From positions 3,219,501 through 3,283,500 of the forward strand of contig NZ_CP119075.1 in the NCBI RefSeq assembly GCF_029023725.1: 64,000 bases of DNA, written 5' to 3'. This DNA comes from Synoicihabitans lomoniglobus. GTDB lineage: Bacteria; Verrucomicrobiota; Verrucomicrobiia; Opitutales; Opitutaceae. Positions 35,775 to 44,996 of the stretch are shown here, piece by piece (position 1 is the stretch's first letter; each line of letters opens with the position of its first letter). The translations under genes were made by a program, and so were the position numbers. The notes beneath the pieces are model-generated. The model was given only the letters and a program-made list of their open reading frames with translations, was not told the origin of the DNA and searched no databases.

Positions 35775-38276
35775 TCAGGGGGCAGCTTGGGTTGACAAGC
35801 TCTCGGCCATGTCTTCGGCCAGATGGAAGTTCTGCGCGGGCAGGTTCGAATATTCCGGGCGTTGCCGCCACGTCTCCAGATAGGGCTGATAACGGGCATC
35901 GTCCGACCATGGATGTGACTCCGGCTCGGTCGGATCGACCCTACCTGCCGGGTAATCCTGGCCCGCGACACTGCGGTCGACCGACGCACTCCAGGCCTCA
36001 TAGTCCCGCCCCATCCGACCGAGCCGCTCCGGTTCGACCGCAGCCAGATTACGCGACTCCGTCGGATCATTCGTCAGGTCGTAGAGTTTGAAACCACCGG
36101 TTCCCTCCCCGGACACGACCAACTTGTAGTCGTTGTCGATCCAGGCGCCGCCGTCTTCGAAGCGAAACGGGATCGGCTTAACCCGCGGGACATCCCTGCC
36201 CGCGAATAGCGGGGCCAAATTCGCTCCGTCCACCGGGTCCAGCATTGCATCGGAAGGTAAACCGACGATCGCGGCCAACGTCGGGAAGATATCCATCGTG
36301 GAAGCCGGGTAGGATGATACCCGTGGCACAATCGCCGCCGGCCATTCGATTACCCCCGGCACGCGGATGCCTCCCTCCCAAAGCTCGCTCTTGTGCCCGC
36401 GCAATCCGCCCACCGTATCCGGAATCATGCCCGGCAATCCTCCGTTGTCGCTGCAATACCAGACCAGGGTATTCTCCGCGACGCCGAGGTCTCGCAGTCC
36501 TTTGCGCAGGTGCCCAAGAGCGCGGTCAAACGCCACCAGTTCCCCGTAGTGGTGCTGGCTCCTAAAATTCAGATCAGCGAGATCTCGCCGGTCCGCGTCG
36601 CTCGCCACCCATGGACCATGCGGCGAGCCGTCCCACACCACGGCGAAAAACGGTCGAGAGTCATGCACCGCACCTCGGATAAACTTCAACGCTTCATCCA
36701 CCACGATCGTCGATGAATCCCCTCGGAACGCCTCGACCGCCCCATTGCGCCCCATCAGCGGATTGAGGTCGAAGAAGTTGGTCACCGACAGCCACTGCTC
36801 GAAACCAAACTTCCCGGGATGGTGCGTATCATCGGCCAGAATCGGGGCTCCCGGGCCGCGCAGGCCATCGAGGTGCCACTTGCCGAAATGCGCGGTTGCG
36901 TAACCCTCCGCCTGCAACGCACTGGCCAGACTCTTCTCCTGCCGACGCAAGGCGTGACCGTGCGTGGGAACGCCCGTGCGGTCGTTGCTGCGGCCCGTCA
37001 GGACGGTGGCACGGGTCGGTGAACACACCGGTGCCCCCGCGTAAAACCGATCAAAGCGCAGCCCGTTCGCGGCCATCCGGTCCAATTCCGGCGTCCTCAG
37101 CACCGGGTGCTGATAATAACCGGTTTCGCCCCAGCCTTGGTCGTCGGTCATGACCAGCACGATATTGGGCCGCGTTCGCGCGGGCGCGACCTTCGTCGGC
37201 TGTTTCACCTGTTCCAGCACGGCCCGATGGGCCGCCCCGCGCAGCGAGTCGGCTTGCCCGGCCGTTAACTCCGGCGGACGCCAGGCATCGTCGCCAACGC
37301 GTTGCCCCACCAGAGTCTCGTAAAATACGCAGGCCCCCAGATATTGGCCCGCCACATTGGCGTGCTTCGCATCGAGGGCAAACTCACGCTGCCCGGTTTT
37401 CGTATCCGTCCGCCAATGCCAGCCTCCGATCAAACTCCCGGTTTGGTCAGGCCGCTGTTCAGGAGGCGGATGCGCGTAGTCGAAAGTGGGATCAGGGTGC
37501 ACGAAGTGCCACTCCGGCATGGCGCGGGCGATCTGGAACGCGTCGCCCACGGGCACCGTCAGCAAGCCGTAACGCGTCGCCAATGCCCCGTAGGCCGCCT
37601 TCAGGTCGGCGTGCATCGCGGTTTGGGAAAATGGCCCCGCACTGCGCAGCTGATCGCGACTGCGGGCCACCAAAACCGCCTCATAAGGCGAAAGTGAACT
37701 CGATGGCGAAGGCAGATATATCGGGTGATCGGACCGGTAGGCCCACGTCTCATGCACCACGATCCGCGCATCGGGGGCATGAGCCCGGACCACCGCGATG
37801 AGCTCGGCGGATGCGGGTTCATAAGTTTCCGGCTTAAAGCTGTCCCCGCTGAATTGTTGCAAGGTGACAAAGTCCCAGTGATCACGCTCCAACATCTCCA
37901 CCAGACTGTAGTGGCGACGGTTCGGATCATCCCGCTCCCAGTAGGGTTTGCCTTCCGGGTCTGATGGATCTCGCAACGCGATGCGCAAATACCGGGCGTG
38001 ACGCTCCAAGTCCGAACCGCCGATATTGGCCTTGGTCACCACGATCTCCACTCCCTGACTTTGCCCCAAGTCCGGCAGAAAGTGCGTCGCGTTCACCGCA
38101 AAACTGCTGCCGATCGTCAGAATTTTGATCGGGTCACGTCCTACACCATTCCCGTGAAGCGGCCCCCACCCGAATACCACCATCACCCAAACAAGGCACC
38201 CCCAACCCCATGGCCTGGTCCCCCGATGCCAACAACCGCCCGGCGAAACGAAATCTAATGGATGTGACATAGACAA
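35775..38276 (-). CDS. Fusion of a DUF4886/SGNH-like domain and a type I sulfatase
   Basis: The 833-residue protein has a hydrophobic export segment near residues 24-42. Residues about 48-330 form a DUF4886-like SGNH hydrolase domain: ILTIGSSFAVNATHFLPDL with the candidate nucleophile serine at about residue 57-58, VTLQQFSGDSFKPETYEPA, IVVHETWAY and DAKHANVAGQYLGACVF near its end. A short linker leads to a sulfatase domain (about 368-833) with NIVLVMTDDQGWGETGYYQ, the motif C418-S-P-T-R422, FGKWHLDG and WYCSDNGGLPG. Both domains look complete. The enzyme may remove an acyl group and a sulfate from the same glycan. DUF4886 activity is not well defined, so esterase function is inferred. Confidence 0.85.
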   Translation of the reverse strand: MSMSHPLDFVSPGGCWHRGTRPWGWGCLVWVMVVFGWGPLHGNGVGRDPIKILTIGSSFAVNATHFLPDLGQSQGVEIVVTKANIGGSDLERHARYLRIALRDPSDPEGKPYWERDDPNRRHYSLVEMLERDHWDFVTLQQFSGDSFKPETYEPASAELIAVVRAHAPDARIVVHETWAYRSDHPIYLPSPSSSLSPYEAVLVARSRDQLRSAGPFSQTAMHADLKAAYGALATRYGLLTVPVGDAFQIARAMPEWHFVHPDPTFDYAHPPPEQRPDQTGSLIGGWHWRTDTKTGQREFALDAKHANVAGQYLGACVFYETLVGQRVGDDAWRPPELTAGQADSLRGAAHRAVLEQVKQPTKVAPARTRPNIVLVMTDDQGWGETGYYQHPVLRTPELDRMAANGLRFDRFYAGAPVCSPTRATVLTGRSNDRTGVPTHGHALRRQEKSLASALQAEGYATAHFGKWHLDGLRGPGAPILADDTHHPGKFGFEQWLSVTNFFDLNPLMGRNGAVEAFRGDSSTIVVDEALKFIRGAVHDSRPFFAVVWDGSPHGPWVASDADRRDLADLNFRSQHHYGELVAFDRALGHLRKGLRDLGVAENTLVWYCSDNGGLPGMIPDTVGGLRGHKSELWEGGIRVPGVIEWPAAIVPRVSSYPASTMDIFPTLAAIVGLPSDAMLDPVDGANLAPLFAGRDVPRVKPIPFRFEDGGAWIDNDYKLVVSGEGTGGFKLYDLTNDPTESRNLAAVEPERLGRMGRDYEAWSASVDRSVAGQDYPAGRVDPTEPESHPWSDDARYQPYLETWRQRPEYSNLPAQNFHLAEDMAESLSTQAAP

Positions 38277-38290
38277 AACAGTCGTGGACA

Positions 38291-38302
38291 GATCAGGATT
38301 AA
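38291..38302 (-). promoter_or_regulatory. Candidate operator between sulfatase genes
   Basis: On the minus strand TTAATCCTGATC lies 15-26 bases upstream of the fusion gene, within a 36-base gap. It keeps one full half-site and the ATCCTGAT core seen elsewhere in the island; the other half-site is degenerate. Confidence 0.35.
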
Positions 38303-38312
38303 CTTGAGGGGA

Positions 38313-39773
38313 TCAGGAGATAACCGGATGAGACGCCGCCGCCGCGTGATCGCACAGGCGTCGCCGCAAGGTATGGAGCACGATGGAAAAATCTGAATCC
38401 GGTGCGAGATTCCTCAGCTCTTCGGGATCAGCCTGCAAATCGTAAAGCTCTTCGAAACCGTCCTCAAAACGAATCAGCTTCCAGTGATCGGTGCGAATAC
38501 TCGTGCAGTGATCCCCGGGTAAATTGTAGTCGGCCGTCCGTTTCAGCGGATGTTCGCCCAAGGTGCGCTGCCCTTCCGCCCAAGCCGCGCGGAACGCGGC
38601 AGCATCAGCATAGGGGTTGGCATAGCCGGGCGGGCACGCGACGCCAAACACCTCCGTTTTATGCGCCGTGATTTCCCCTCGAAGCAAAGGCACGAGTGAG
38701 CGCCCCTGCATCCAGTGATCGATCGGCAATCCGGCAAACTCGAGTAAAGTAGGCGCAAGATCAACATGCTCGGTGAGCACAGCGACCTCGCGACCAGAAG
38801 CCCTGGATTGGGGTAAACGCACCAGCAACGGCACATGGAGCAAAGCGTCCAGCAGAACCAAGTCCTTCTTACACATTCCGTATTGAAAGCCAAAATCACC
38901 GTGGTCCGATGTGAAAAGCACCACCGTATTGGCGGCATCCGGGCGAGCGTCCAAGGCCGCCAGAATATGGCCGACCTGCTCATCGACAAAACTCACCATC
39001 GACGCATAGACCGCGAGGTAGCGTTGCTTCTCGGCGCGGGTCGCACGATCCGCACCTTGGATGGATCGCTTAATCCGAAAACGGCGGTGTTTGCCGGCCA
39101 CCGGATCATCGCCAACGTCGGGAGGATGGATGGCGGACTCATCGTAGAGTGATTGAAACCGGCGCGGGGCCAGATGGGGCACGTGCGGATCGAAAAACGA
39201 GGCCACATGAAAGAAGGGCCGCTCCACCGTCGCCTCCTGCAGGAACCGCACCGACTCCGCACCAATCACCCCGGTCGTTGTCAGCTCGTCGGGCAAATCA
39301 TGAAAAATCCCGGAAGCGTGGCATCCGCGCGAACTCAACCAACCTTTTGATTGATCCACGAGCGCCTGCCACTCGCGGTAGCGGGCATGCGCTGGATCCG
39401 GGGCCCCACTGTGCCAATGATCGAAGGTGGGACGACCATCTGCCGGAAACAGGTGATCCTTGCCCGCGTAACCAAGTTGATAACCCTCCTCCTGCAGCCG
39501 GGTGAAAATCGAAAGGCGATCAGGGGCCACCTTGAGGTGATTTTCCCCCACCCCGGTTCGCTCGGGATATTGCCCCGTGAACATCACCGCTCGTGAAGGT
39601 CCGCAAACCGGACACTGACTGAAATGGGCCCGCAGGTCGACACTCTGACCAGCCAGCCGATCGAGATTGGGTGTTACCGCCAATCCCCCGTGAACCGAGA
39701 GTGCATCGAAACGCTGCTGGTCGGTCACGATGACCAATAGGTTGGGCGAACGAGAAGAGACTGAAGACATCAT
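38313..39773 (-). CDS. Type I sulfatase with CGPSR motif, no visible signal peptide
   Basis: The 486-residue protein starts almost directly with the sulfatase fold (NLLVIVTDQQRFDALSVHGG). The formylglycine motif is C57-G-P-S-R61 counted from the first of two start methionines. Other active-site blocks are YAGKDHLFP, FFHVASFFDPHVPH and LFTSDHGDFGFQYG. It resembles choline-sulfatase-like and related S1 sulfatases more than the two downstream enzymes. No hydrophobic signal sequence precedes the fold, so it may be cytoplasmic and act on imported sulfated sugars. It follows the TonB receptor gene on the same strand by 133 bases; that gap holds no evident motif. Confidence 0.87.
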   Translation of the reverse strand: MMSSVSSRSPNLLVIVTDQQRFDALSVHGGLAVTPNLDRLAGQSVDLRAHFSQCPVCGPSRAVMFTGQYPERTGVGENHLKVAPDRLSIFTRLQEEGYQLGYAGKDHLFPADGRPTFDHWHSGAPDPAHARYREWQALVDQSKGWLSSRGCHASGIFHDLPDELTTTGVIGAESVRFLQEATVERPFFHVASFFDPHVPHLAPRRFQSLYDESAIHPPDVGDDPVAGKHRRFRIKRSIQGADRATRAEKQRYLAVYASMVSFVDEQVGHILAALDARPDAANTVVLFTSDHGDFGFQYGMCKKDLVLLDALLHVPLLVRLPQSRASGREVAVLTEHVDLAPTLLEFAGLPIDHWMQGRSLVPLLRGEITAHKTEVFGVACPPGYANPYADAAAFRAAWAEGQRTLGEHPLKRTADYNLPGDHCTSIRTDHWKLIRFEDGFEELYDLQADPEELRNLAPDSDFSIVLHTLRRRLCDHAAAASHPVIS

Positions 39774-39906
39774 GACGTATAAATTAGTGAGCCGACCTGC
39801 CGCACGGCACCATGCGAGCGCTCAGGCCTTGCCCGCCTGTCCCCGCGCCTTGCCCGAAAGACGGGCCAGCACGGAAACAAACGGGACCAAGCAGATGAAG
39901 GACGAC

Positions 39907-42900
39907 TCAGAACTTGAAGGTATTTGACAACCTCCAGCTCCGGCCTTCCTGGATACGATACTGGGCGACCGTGCCATCAGGATTCGCGAAGACAGGCAGC
40001 AGCTCGTTTTCCCCGAAGGCGTTGAAGACGTTTAGCTGGATTGTCCAATCGATCTTCTGATTGATCTTTCGACCGTATCTCAACCACACATCAAATCGAG
40101 TGTTGGACCCACGTTTGAAAGGATTCGCCAAATCAGTCTCCACGAATCCGAAATCGTCAAACTGCTTGGGGTAGCCAATACTCGCACCACTTTCCCAACG
40201 CACCGCGCTACCGAATCCAAAGCCCTTCAGCCGACCTTCGTCGAAGTTGTAGTTGGCGAGCGCATTGGCACGCCATTCCGCAATCTCGCCATTGCTGTTT
40301 CCGTTTTGCTGTACGACCGTCGAATAATCGGCCCATACATTCTCCAACCACCACTCGGAGAGAGAGGTATTCAGATCATCCCGAATCCTAAGGCTTCCCG
40401 CAGCAGTAGGCGTCGTGCCGTCGAAGAGCGCATCTTGAATATAATTGTAGAGCTGGTTATAGACGGAGCCCGGGACGTTATCGATCACCGCTGTCGTTTT
40501 TGAAGCGTTGATCGCCAGACGCAGATGGCTGGTCGGGTTGGCTACAAACTCAATCTCGTAGCCTTCCGAATACGTATCGCCTGTTGTCACCACGCCCGAT
40601 GGAGTTGTGAATCGCACATCTTCATCGTTGCTCGGTCCCCAAGACCCAAACTCCTGCCACAGGTCGACAAACTTCGGGAAGGCCGCGTCGAAGTCGCTTT
40701 CAAACTTCAGCCACGCCGGAGCCGCGACGGTTTCGACATAGTTCAGGTCCCAATTGACTGTCGAGGGATCCGGCACGTTATCACGCAACACCCCAGTCCG
40801 CGCATCCGACGCCGATCCAGCGCCGCGACCGAAGAACTGCGCGAAGCGGAAATTGTTCGGGATGGAAGATCCGGAGACGTTGAGCACTGACGTTTCGTAT
40901 TTCTGTACCCTCAGGCTGTAACGGTTGTCCTTGGTCGATATCAAAACACCGTATTCCTCGGTCGAGCCCTGCGGAGCAGGAAGCACATTGCCGTTAGGAT
41001 CGAGGCGACCAGCCGTCGGATCAAAGTTCTCTCCCTTATTGTAGGATAGAGAAACATCGACCGGCAAACGGTTGAGAACCGGCACCCGATTCAGGTGCAA
41101 GACCAAGCTGTGATTACGCGAGGTGACGCTGACTTCCTCTCGGTTCCCGTTGGCGAGGTTGTAGACGTCCGGGCTCACATCGTCTCCTTGGTCGTCCCGC
41201 GAAGGCGCGTCGCGCCGGATCGATACGCTGTCGTCCTCACGGTAGCCAAAGGTTCCGACCACCGCGCCATTAAATAAGTAACCCTGCCATGACAGCACCC
41301 GGGATTCGACTTCGTTGTAGCGAAGCGAAGCGCTGTTGGTGGCCAAGTCGAAGTCCGCCTGGTTACCGCTCAAGGCTTGATGAACCGTAAAATTGCCCGT
41401 TTCCCAACCGGCGTAGTTGGCTGGATTGGCGGCTTCTTCCCAACGCTGCCCGGCGGGATTGACCCATGCGGTAGCCGGGTTAACCGAGGAGGCTGCAGTC
41501 CATTGCGTATTGAAATACTGGAGTGGAATCGTACCGCCGGTGGGTAGCGCATCGAGCGAAAGGTTAGTGAAATTGGCCCCACTCAAGCTCGTCCGTCCGC
41601 GCAGGTCGTCGCTAATGTAATAGCGGACGGTTACCCGGTTGTTGTTATTGAAGCGTCGCGTCGGGTCGATCCAACCCAGTTGATTGAGAAGGTCATCACC
41701 ATAAACCACGCGAGAGAACGAGCGGCGGTCCTCTAGGGTCGTGTCGCGTGAGACGACACCATTGAACACGTGACGGCCCAAGAACTTCTGTAGCCAAGTC
41801 TCCCCTCCGTTTTCCCGGAAATCGTGATCGAAGTAAGCCGATGCCCGCAAGCCTTCGAGCTCGTAGGTATTGAAACGGTTACCACCGGAGGCCGATTCCT
41901 GAACGTAAGCCCTACCCACATTAGGATTGGGCTGCCCGTCGATGGTGAATTCATTCACGTCCACGAATATTCGACTGTTGAAATTCATCAGCGTCTTCTG
42001 CCCGATCTCGTTGTTCTCCTTAAAATAGGAAACCTCGTAGCCCAGCTTGTTGTGGAGGAACGTATTGGCCACTGAGATACGGAATTGATCAAACTCGTTC
42101 CACTCCTGCTTGTTGGGACCGTCGAGCAGTTTGTTATAGAAATCGAATACCGACGGGTCAGTCATCGACACGGGCACAAAGTAGGCGGAAAATGGATGAC
42201 CATCCGCCTGGGCCTGATCGCCGACGGTGCCGGGAATTGCATCCAGGTAACCCACGCCAAAGATGCGACGAGCGGCGTTCGGGTTGCCCGTATAGATTGA
42301 GCCGTCGGCGAGCGTGGATCCGTAGGAACTGACACGACCCACCCGCCAAATTGGATCACCCGTGCCGGAGTAGGTCAGACGTCCGCCGTTGCCATCAAAC
42401 GATGTCACCACGCCATCGGGAAAGGAGCGACTGATATTGTCCAGGTAGCTCACAGTCTGTCCATCGATGAAAAGCTGACTGCCGGGAATCACGCCGTTCG
42501 AGTAGCCATTGAAGTTGGAACCGTCGGGCAACTGGATTGGCCGAATGACCTGCGGGGAGATGAAGGAGGAGAACTGGTCAACCGGCGGAGCATTACGCGG
42601 ACGGTTGCTGGTGGATTCTCCGGTCTCGAAGTCAGTGGAAATTTCAAAAGAGATCCCATTTTTGTTCAGGAACGCGGGCTTGTATTTTCCCGCGACAAAG
42701 ATCCGATCCTCGTCATCGAAGGCCGGGTCCTGCTGAAATTTCTTGCGATCCACAAGACCCGCTACTCGGAACGCCAATTCGTCTTTTCGCACGACCTGGT
42801 TGTAGTTGAAATTCGCCCGCACACTGCCCTCGCCGTCGACCGAGAGCTGCACCTCGCCGCGGGTGCGACGAAGTTCGGCGGCGTCGACCGTGGCGTTGAC

Positions 42901-43470
42901 CACGCCCCCGGGGCTACCCAGACCGAACAAAATGCTGTTGGGGCCGCGCAGCAAATCGATGCGACCCACGTTGTAACCATCCCACGCCACCGTAGTGCGA
43001 AAGTAGTTACGCGTGTTGTCCGCACTGACGAGACCGCGCACCCGGGTCGACGTAGACGGATTGAAGAACTGGGTCGTCTCGTCAACATTACCGAACGAGC
43101 TATTGCTCGCTCCCAGAAAGTTCCCACGCGATCCGGTCACCTCGAAGTTGGTCGCATAGGCCAGCGCCTCCTGTGCATCATTCGCGCCGATGTCACTGAG
43201 AAATTCCTTGGTTAGCACACTGACCGAGGTGCCAATATCTTTGAGTTCAGTGCGAAGGCGTGTGCCAGCCAGAGTGCTGGTGGCCATGTAGCCCTGCTCG
43301 ACTGTGCCGTCGACGTTGAACGGATTCAGTACAAAAACTTCTTCATCGATAACGGCGGATGGGGTTGCCTGAGGCGCAGCCTGGGCTGTCGCTCGTTGGG
43401 TGCAAAATACCGTCAGCCCGACGGCGATGAGAGAAAGCCCAAACTTTCTTGAGCAAAGGGATGGAAGCAT
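39907..43470 (-). CDS. TonB-dependent outer-membrane receptor
   Basis: ATG 43470 opens a signal sequence (KFGLSLIAVGLTVFC, ending TAQA) and is preferred to an upstream TTG at 43491. The 1187-residue protein starts with VLNPFNVDGTVEQGYMATST and AGTRLRTELKDIGTSVSVL, a TonB-box/plug region typical of Opitutaceae receptors. A plug domain to about residue 230 contains RGLVSADNTRNYF and RIDLLRGPNSILFGLGSPGG. A 22-stranded barrel follows and ends in an aromatic residue (SNTFKF). It should import an oligosaccharide or other ligand using proton-motive energy. Its place between a LacI regulator and sulfatases suggests a sulfated glycan. A candidate operator lies about 110 bases upstream. Confidence 0.93.
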   Translation of the reverse strand: MLPSLCSRKFGLSLIAVGLTVFCTQRATAQAAPQATPSAVIDEEVFVLNPFNVDGTVEQGYMATSTLAGTRLRTELKDIGTSVSVLTKEFLSDIGANDAQEALAYATNFEVTGSRGNFLGASNSSFGNVDETTQFFNPSTSTRVRGLVSADNTRNYFRTTVAWDGYNVGRIDLLRGPNSILFGLGSPGGVVNATVDAAELRRTRGEVQLSVDGEGSVRANFNYNQVVRKDELAFRVAGLVDRKKFQQDPAFDDEDRIFVAGKYKPAFLNKNGISFEISTDFETGESTSNRPRNAPPVDQFSSFISPQVIRPIQLPDGSNFNGYSNGVIPGSQLFIDGQTVSYLDNISRSFPDGVVTSFDGNGGRLTYSGTGDPIWRVGRVSSYGSTLADGSIYTGNPNAARRIFGVGYLDAIPGTVGDQAQADGHPFSAYFVPVSMTDPSVFDFYNKLLDGPNKQEWNEFDQFRISVANTFLHNKLGYEVSYFKENNEIGQKTLMNFNSRIFVDVNEFTIDGQPNPNVGRAYVQESASGGNRFNTYELEGLRASAYFDHDFRENGGETWLQKFLGRHVFNGVVSRDTTLEDRRSFSRVVYGDDLLNQLGWIDPTRRFNNNNRVTVRYYISDDLRGRTSLSGANFTNLSLDALPTGGTIPLQYFNTQWTAASSVNPATAWVNPAGQRWEEAANPANYAGWETGNFTVHQALSGNQADFDLATNSASLRYNEVESRVLSWQGYLFNGAVVGTFGYREDDSVSIRRDAPSRDDQGDDVSPDVYNLANGNREEVSVTSRNHSLVLHLNRVPVLNRLPVDVSLSYNKGENFDPTAGRLDPNGNVLPAPQGSTEEYGVLISTKDNRYSLRVQKYETSVLNVSGSSIPNNFRFAQFFGRGAGSASDARTGVLRDNVPDPSTVNWDLNYVETVAAPAWLKFESDFDAAFPKFVDLWQEFGSWGPSNDEDVRFTTPSGVVTTGDTYSEGYEIEFVANPTSHLRLAINASKTTAVIDNVPGSVYNQLYNYIQDALFDGTTPTAAGSLRIRDDLNTSLSEWWLENVWADYSTVVQQNGNSNGEIAEWRANALANYNFDEGRLKGFGFGSAVRWESGASIGYPKQFDDFGFVETDLANPFKRGSNTRFDVWLRYGRKINQKIDWTIQLNVFNAFGENELLPVFANPDGTVAQYRIQEGRSWRLSNTFKF

Positions 43471-43580
43471 AGGTATATGGGGTTGAGCCAAGGGTAGTAG
43501 CTAGCGGAAGACCAGACAGGCACCGCCTTCGACCATCACGCATAGGTGTCTAATCCCATCCCGACAATTTAACCAAAATA

Positions 43581-43592
43581 CATCCTGATTAA
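43581..43592 (+). promoter_or_regulatory. Candidate operator upstream of the TonB receptor
   Basis: CATCCTGATTAA sits between the LacI stop and the TonB start, 111 bases before the latter. It contains one perfect GATTAA half-site and the shared ATCCTGAT core. Confidence 0.45.
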
Positions 43593-43619
43593 CTTCAGGG
43601 GCTTACCAACTAAATGCGT

Positions 43620-44735
43620 TCACCCTTTAGTCCCAGCTTGGGCACGGGTTTTCACCGGTAGCGACGTGCCCTCATACCACTGGGGCGCGATCAATACACG
43701 TCGTTGAACCGCAGGCGGGCCCCATTCGTTTTCCAACATCGCGGCAATCAAAGAATCCACTCCTGTCGCACTTACTTCGGCCTCATGCCGCACGCAACCG
43801 CTCATATTTGGACACTCCTCAGGAATTGCCACGATACCTGCTACCGCAATGTCTTGAGGGATGCGCCAACCACCCTCAATCAGCCAATCGTAAACTCTCG
43901 GAACCATCGCCAGCAAAACTTCCGGTCGATAGCGACGCACCCACTCCAGGAATGCATCCTTATCCTGAGGTCCAGCAGTGAGTAAGGGAACGCGCTGACG
44001 TGTCGTCAGCGACGCCAATTGCATTGCCAGACAAGAACCGATTCGCTCCGCGTCATCCAAGGCTTCGGGGGAATGCCTGAACACCGCCCCACCGATACGA
44101 CGATACCCGCGTTCCCAAATCATACGCCAAACATAGCGCGTCACTTCAAACATATCCGACGCCACCGCATGAAAAGGCACCGGCGTGTAACCTGCACCTA
44201 GGCAAACCACGGTGAAATGCTCCACCGGCATCTCTTTGATCGCCGGACCATCAGACGGCGGTAGTTGCGGCATCAATACACCCCGAATACCGCGAGCCCG
44301 CAATACCCGCATGGCGCTTCCGATTTCGTTATACGGCGCGAGGTCGAACGCCAACAAACCATAACCCCGTTGTTCGGCTCGTTTTCGTGCGGCATCCAAG
44401 AATCGCCGCTGCAGCGGCATCGTTGCGTAACGGCTGTCGACGATGTAAGCCAACACCGACCCGCTGCCCGTTTCATGTCCTGCCCACCGTTGCCGCGCTA
44501 GGGTCGCCAGGGCCGGATCGGGCCGGTAACCCATCTGCTCCGCAAGTTCGGCCACGCGCTTACGAGTCGCTACCGCGATCCGGGGATCGCTCCGGAGAGC
44601 CAAGGAAACCGTCGACTTGTTGATGCCCAAACTTTGAGCAATGTCCTGATGAGTCACCCGACGTGATCCCGGACCATTTGTAACAACGGGGCCGGCGTCT
44701 GGGCCAAGAGGAGAACTCGACTTGCGTTTATTCAT
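43620..44735 (-). CDS. LacI-family transcriptional regulator
   Basis: The 371-residue protein has an N-terminal extension of about 25 residues, then the LacI helix-turn-helix (VTHQDIAQSLGINKSTVSLAL, residues 27-47) and hinge (RVAELAEQMGYRPDPALATL). The periplasmic-binding-like sensor domain fills the rest (ARGIRGVLMPQLP, FHAVASDMFEV, VAGIVAIPEECP). It lies between the TonB receptor gene and a divergent sulfatase, and is the only regulator in the island. A CATCCTGATG-type site overlaps its own start codon, consistent with autoregulation. The inducer is unknown. Confidence 0.9.
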   Translation of the reverse strand: MNKRKSSSPLGPDAGPVVTNGPGSRRVTHQDIAQSLGINKSTVSLALRSDPRIAVATRKRVAELAEQMGYRPDPALATLARQRWAGHETGSGSVLAYIVDSRYATMPLQRRFLDAARKRAEQRGYGLLAFDLAPYNEIGSAMRVLRARGIRGVLMPQLPPSDGPAIKEMPVEHFTVVCLGAGYTPVPFHAVASDMFEVTRYVWRMIWERGYRRIGGAVFRHSPEALDDAERIGSCLAMQLASLTTRQRVPLLTAGPQDKDAFLEWVRRYRPEVLLAMVPRVYDWLIEGGWRIPQDIAVAGIVAIPEECPNMSGCVRHEAEVSATGVDSLIAAMLENEWGPPAVQRRVLIAPQWYEGTSLPVKTRAQAGTKG

Positions 44736-44742
44736 CAGGATG
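44733..44742 (-). promoter_or_regulatory. Candidate LacI autoregulatory site
   Basis: On the minus strand CATCCTGATG overlaps the regulator's ATG. Bound protein would block its own translation or transcription start. Confidence 0.35.
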
Positions 44743-44996
44743 CAACGCGCCTAAGTTGATAGAGACAGCCGTTAACGGTCAACCTCGAGAGCGATTCATC
44801 CTGATGTAATTTACCCCACAACGCACATGAAATCCGTCACGTTCTCACCCTCTTTCCCAGAGCCGATCGTCACACGGCCTTAAGCCCAGTCGCGAGGCCA
44901 CAGAGCTGACCTTCTATCGTGTGATAAATTCACGACATAGCGGTTGACCCTAACATGACGAATTCGTGAACCAGTCCCGGCGCTGCAATCATCCCC
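44743..44996. promoter_or_regulatory. Divergent promoter region of the LacI and CAAAR-sulfatase genes
   Basis: The 254-base spacer holds CATCCTGATG at 44797-44806, a second copy of the site over the LacI start. It also holds a 10-bp perfect palindrome CCGTTAACGG at 44769-44778, flanked by GTTGA and TCAAC (44755-44759 and 44779-44783). Either may be an operator. The rest up to 44996 shows no gene; clear -35/-10 boxes were not identified. Confidence 0.5.
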
